From CBDBND01 sp965207985 (GTDB lineage Bacteria > Pseudomonadota > Alphaproteobacteria > Rhodospirillales > Rhodospirillaceae), in NCBI GenBank assembly GCA_965207985.1, contig CBDBND010000009.1, positions 62,001-126,000 of the forward strand: a stretch of DNA of 64,000 nucleotides. The letters run 5' to 3'. The notes under the pieces are model-generated. The model made no database searches and was not told where the DNA came from. It saw only the letters and a program-made list of their open reading frames with translations. Made by a program: the position numbers and the translations under genes. Positions 61,031 through 64,000 of the stretch are shown in pieces. Numbering within the stretch: position 1 is the first letter of the stretch; every line of letters begins with the position of its first letter.

Positions 61031-62584
61031 TCACTCCGCAGCGTGGCGCAGGGCCTCCGGTTTCCAGCGCAGCACCGGCTTGCGGGCGGCCTGGGTTTCA
61101 TCGAGACGTCGCCGGGGCGTCAGCACCGGGGCATTGGTGAACTCGTCCACCGCATCGCCGCGTTTGGCCTTGCGGGCCAAGGCGAGAACGGACTCGCAAT
61201 ACTGATCCAGCGTCGCCTTGCTTTCCGTTTCCGTCGGCTCCATCAGCAGCGCGCCATGGACCACCAGCGGGAAATACACCGTCGGCGGATGGAAACCCTC
61301 GTCGATCATGGCCTTGGCGAAATCGAGGGTGGTCACACCGGTGTCCTTGAGGAAACGGTCGTCGAACAGGGCTTCGTGCATGCACAGGCCCTCATAGGAC
61401 GGAGTCAACTCTTCCGATAAGCGCACGCGGATGTAATTGGCATTGATCACGGCGTCGCCCGAGGCCTGACGCAAACCGTCCTTGCCCAAACTCATCATAT
61501 AGGCGAGTGCGCGGACGAAGACGCCGAACTGGCCGTGATACCCTTTCATGCGCCCGAACGCCTGGGGCGCCAATTCGTCTCCGGTATGTTCGGCCACGGT
61601 AAAGCCCAGCGGCCCGTGCACCAAAAACGGAACCGGAGCGAACGGCGCCAGCGCTTCGCTGACCACGGTCGGCCCAGCGCCGGGGCCACCACCGCCATGG
61701 GGCGTTGAAAAAGTCTTATGGAGATTGATGTGCATGGCATCGACACCGAGATCCGCCAATGTCAGGCGCCCGACAATGGCGTTGAAGTTGGCGCCGTCCA
61801 TGTAGAAGTAGGCGCCCGCGTCGTGTACGGCGTCGGCAATCTCTTTCGCGTCCGTTTCGAACAAGCCGCAGGTGTTGGGATTGGTGATCATCACTGCCGC
61901 CACATCGGGGCCGAGACGACCTTTGAGCGCCGCCACATCCACACGGCCGTTACCGTTGCCGGGAATGGCTTCCACACGGTAGCCACAAATGGCCGCCGTC
62001 GCCGGGTTGGTACCGTGCGCGGACTCAGGAACAAGAACGACGGAACGGGCATCACCGGCAGCTTCTAAGGCAGCGCGGATACACATGAGTCCGCAGAGCT
62101 CCCCGTGCGCTCCGGCCGCGGGGGAAAGGGCGACAGCGGGTAATCCGGTGAGTTCCTTCAGCCAATGAGCCAGAAGATCCATCACTTTATAGGCACCCTG
62201 AACGGTGCCATGGGGCTGGAAGGGATGGATGTCAGCGAAGCCCGGCAGACGCGCCATTTTTTCGTTGAGCCGCGGATTGTGCTTCATGGTGCAGGAGCCG
62301 AGAGGATAGTAGCCGGAATCGATGGAATAGTTTTTCTGGGACAGACGGGTGTAATGGCGCACAACATCCGGTTCGGACAAACCCGGCAGACCAATGCCGC
62401 CGCGCCGGCGCAAACCTCCGAGCCGGTCAGCATCGTCAGTATGAGACGGCAAATCCACCGCCGATGAGCCCGCTGTATCGAGCTCGAAAATGAGCGGCTC
62501 TTCGAATTCCAAACCGCGATGGCCAGAGACGGTTTGCGGGTGAGAGTGGTCTGTTGAAGTCATTGCATCAGTATCCTTCGTCAT
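61031..62584 (-). CDS. gcvPB: Glycine dehydrogenase (decarboxylating) subunit 2
   Basis: A 517-residue P-protein subunit. The PLP-binding Lys is in MHINLHKTFSTPHGGGGPG, and other conserved segments are YPLGSCTMKHNPRLNEKM, PAAGAHGELCGLM and EPTETESKATLD. It decarboxylates glycine and loads the aminomethyl group on GcvH. The ATG at 62584 overlaps the TGA of gcvPA as TGATG, so the two subunits are translationally coupled. The two-subunit form is usual in alphaproteobacteria. Confidence 0.96.
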   Translation of the reverse strand: MTKDTDAMTSTDHSHPQTVSGHRGLEFEEPLIFELDTAGSSAVDLPSHTDDADRLGGLRRRGGIGLPGLSEPDVVRHYTRLSQKNYSIDSGYYPLGSCTMKHNPRLNEKMARLPGFADIHPFQPHGTVQGAYKVMDLLAHWLKELTGLPAVALSPAAGAHGELCGLMCIRAALEAAGDARSVVLVPESAHGTNPATAAICGYRVEAIPGNGNGRVDVAALKGRLGPDVAAVMITNPNTCGLFETDAKEIADAVHDAGAYFYMDGANFNAIVGRLTLADLGVDAMHINLHKTFSTPHGGGGPGAGPTVVSEALAPFAPVPFLVHGPLGFTVAEHTGDELAPQAFGRMKGYHGQFGVFVRALAYMMSLGKDGLRQASGDAVINANYIRVRLSEELTPSYEGLCMHEALFDDRFLKDTGVTTLDFAKAMIDEGFHPPTVYFPLVVHGALLMEPTETESKATLDQYCESVLALARKAKRGDAVDEFTNAPVLTPRRRLDETQAARKPVLRWKPEALRHAAE

Positions 62585-63930
62585 CACAGCACCTGATTGA
62601 GGCCGACGATGAGGGCGTCCATATCGCTTTCCGTCGTAAGCTCGGTCACGGTGACCAACAGCACGTTCTCAAGCTCTTCATAAGCCGGGTAGAAGCGGGA
62701 CACCGGCACGCCGGCAAGGATGCCTTTGGCCGCGAGATCATCGACAACCGATGCCGCGGAACGCGGCAAAGTCACGGCGAATTCGTTGAAGAAAGAGGTT
62801 GGCACGACTTTGACGCCCGCCAGATCATCCAGACGGCCAGCCAAACCCACCGCCAAGTCATGATTGAGTTCGGCCAGCCGGACGAAGCCCGACTCTCCAA
62901 GCAAAGTCATGTGGATGGTGAAGGCCAACGCAATGAGCCCTGAATTGGTACAGATGTTGGAGGTCGCTTTTTCCCGGCGAATGTGCTGTTCCCGTGTCGA
63001 CAAGGTGAGCACGAAACCCCGGCGGCCGTCGGCATCGACGGTTTCACCGCACAAACGCCCGGGCATTTGACGAATGAACTTTTCCCGCATTGCAAACAAA
63101 CCGACGCCTGGCCCGCCAAACGACGGCGGTCCGGCGAGGGATTGGCCTTCGCCGATGACAATATCGGCGCCCATCGCCCCGGGCGGAACAATCACACCCA
63201 ATGACACGGGCTCAGTGACGCAAACCACCAGCAGCGCTCCGCGGGCATGGCATTGGTCCGCCAGCGGAGTGAGGTCAGCGATATGGCCGAAGAACCCCGG
63301 GTTCTGGACAATGACGCAGGCGAGGCTGTCGTCGATGCGGTCCTTGAGGTCTTCGATGCCCGTTTCAATGCCAAGCGGATTCGGCGCCAAGGTTTCGATG
63401 TCCAGATCCAGATGCTTGAGTTGAGTGCCGGTGACGTCGCGGTAGTGGGGATGCACGGTACCGGACAGCAGAACACGGCTTCGTTTTGTCACGCGGCAGG
63501 CCATGGCCGCGGCTTCGGCACAGGCCGTCGCACCGTCGTACATGGACGCGTTGGCCACTTCCATGCCGGTGATCAACGCCACCTGAGTTTGAAACTCATA
63601 GATGGTCTGCAGCGTGCCTTGGCTGATTTCCGGCTGATAGGGTGTATAGGCGGTCAGAAATTCGCCCCGCTGAATGAGGTGATCGAGTGACGCGGGCGTG
63701 TGATGGCGATAATTACCGGCGCCGAGAAAGGAAGGTGCCTGAGCGCAGGAAAGATTTTCTCCGGCCAGTGTGGAGAGCGTTCTCTCAACGTCTAGTTCAC
63801 CTTGATGATCAGGCAGATCGAATTGAGCCTCCGATGGAGGCAATTCGGCGAACAGATCGTCGATCGTCTCGACACCGATGACCGAAGCCATAGCGCCTCT
63901 GTCCGCGTCTGAAAGGGGGAGATACCGCAT
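62584..63930 (-). CDS. gcvPA: Glycine dehydrogenase (decarboxylating) subunit 1
   Basis: A 448-residue P-protein subunit 1. It starts MRYLPLSDADRGAMASVIG, as is typical. Conserved blocks are GAGNYRHHTPASLDHLIQRGEF, YQPEISQGTLQTIYEFQT, GMEVANASMYDGATACAEA and EGQSLAGPPSFGGPGVGLF. It pairs with gcvPB to form the P-protein of the glycine cleavage system. The ribosome site GAAGGA lies upstream. Confidence 0.96.
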   Translation of the reverse strand: MRYLPLSDADRGAMASVIGVETIDDLFAELPPSEAQFDLPDHQGELDVERTLSTLAGENLSCAQAPSFLGAGNYRHHTPASLDHLIQRGEFLTAYTPYQPEISQGTLQTIYEFQTQVALITGMEVANASMYDGATACAEAAAMACRVTKRSRVLLSGTVHPHYRDVTGTQLKHLDLDIETLAPNPLGIETGIEDLKDRIDDSLACVIVQNPGFFGHIADLTPLADQCHARGALLVVCVTEPVSLGVIVPPGAMGADIVIGEGQSLAGPPSFGGPGVGLFAMREKFIRQMPGRLCGETVDADGRRGFVLTLSTREQHIRREKATSNICTNSGLIALAFTIHMTLLGESGFVRLAELNHDLAVGLAGRLDDLAGVKVVPTSFFNEFAVTLPRSAASVVDDLAAKGILAGVPVSRFYPAYEELENVLLVTVTELTTESDMDALIVGLNQVL

Positions 63931-63975
63931 GTGATTGTCCTTCTCTCTAATCGATCTCTTACTCTACCGACGTTT

Positions 63976-64000
63976 TTATTCACCAAGATCCTTGAGGTAT
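63976..64000 (-). CDS. 3' end of an upstream gene, probably gcvH
   Basis: The last seven codons before a TAA at 63976-63978 read YLKDLGE on the minus strand, 45 bases upstream of gcvPA. In alphaproteobacteria gcvH normally precedes gcvPA in this orientation. Too little is present to confirm the family. Confidence 0.35.

Overview
The window reads as a piece of an alphaproteobacterial chromosome with moderate to high GC, probably from a free-living, possibly marine, Rhodospirillales-like heterotroph. This is an inference from gene content and order. The markers are an F0 operon in the order I-a-c-b'-b without F1 genes, a two-subunit glycine dehydrogenase (gcvPA/gcvPB), the neighbourhood mutY-dciA-dsbA-smc, a MaeB-type malic enzyme and AcuI. 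I saw no rRNA, tRNA or CRISPR array. I also saw no gene for a DNA-binding transcription factor; the only sensor-like protein is a lone cyclic-nucleotide-binding domain.

Layout. 0-1.6 kb: end of a TPR-sulfotransferase gene with a frameshift. 1.6-10.9 kb: a copper-handling locus (YcnI, a CopC-CopD fusion, two ABC-2 permeases) whose TolC and multicopper oxidase genes are wrecked by a deletion and by an inserted integrase plus a truncated IS5-like element. 11-28 kb: a dense catabolic region of SDRs, an isochorismatase-like hydrolase, an old-yellow-enzyme-type Fe-S flavoprotein, cytochrome c, alpha/beta hydrolases, quinone oxidoreductases, MFS carriers, SnoaL-like and HAD proteins. The substrate is unknown. 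27.6-35.3 kb: a run of mostly exported proteins on the minus strand: a beta-propeller, a cytochrome c fused to GLUG adhesin-like repeats, a SnoaL-like protein, two tandem paralogues of a family I do not recognise, and a trypsin-like lipoprotein. 35.4-43.6 kb: an FAD oxidase, a decayed DUF1800 gene, acuI, a cNMP-binding protein, and a maeB gene carrying an in-frame stop and an IS66-like element with a clear 8-bp target duplication.

43.6-53.7 kb: mutY, dciA, dsbA and smc, interrupted by about 4 kb holding a MipA/OmpV protein, a DUF6491 protein and a tandem DUF1838 pair. 53.7-55.8 kb: an MFS gene split by an intact IS5-family (IS427-like) element. 56.1-58.5 kb: the F0 ATP synthase operon behind a good sigma70-type promoter. 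58.7-64 kb: an outer-membrane protein, a frameshifted amidohydrolase, and gcvPB-gcvPA with the probable end of gcvH at the edge.

Two themes stand out. First, gene decay is unusually frequent: seven loci are broken by IS elements, deletions, nonsense mutations or single-base indels in homopolymers, and some of the indels may be sequencing errors. Second, the exported cluster at 27.6-35.3 kb contains a domain fusion and a duplicated family that I cannot match to a described pathway; it is the best candidate here for something new.
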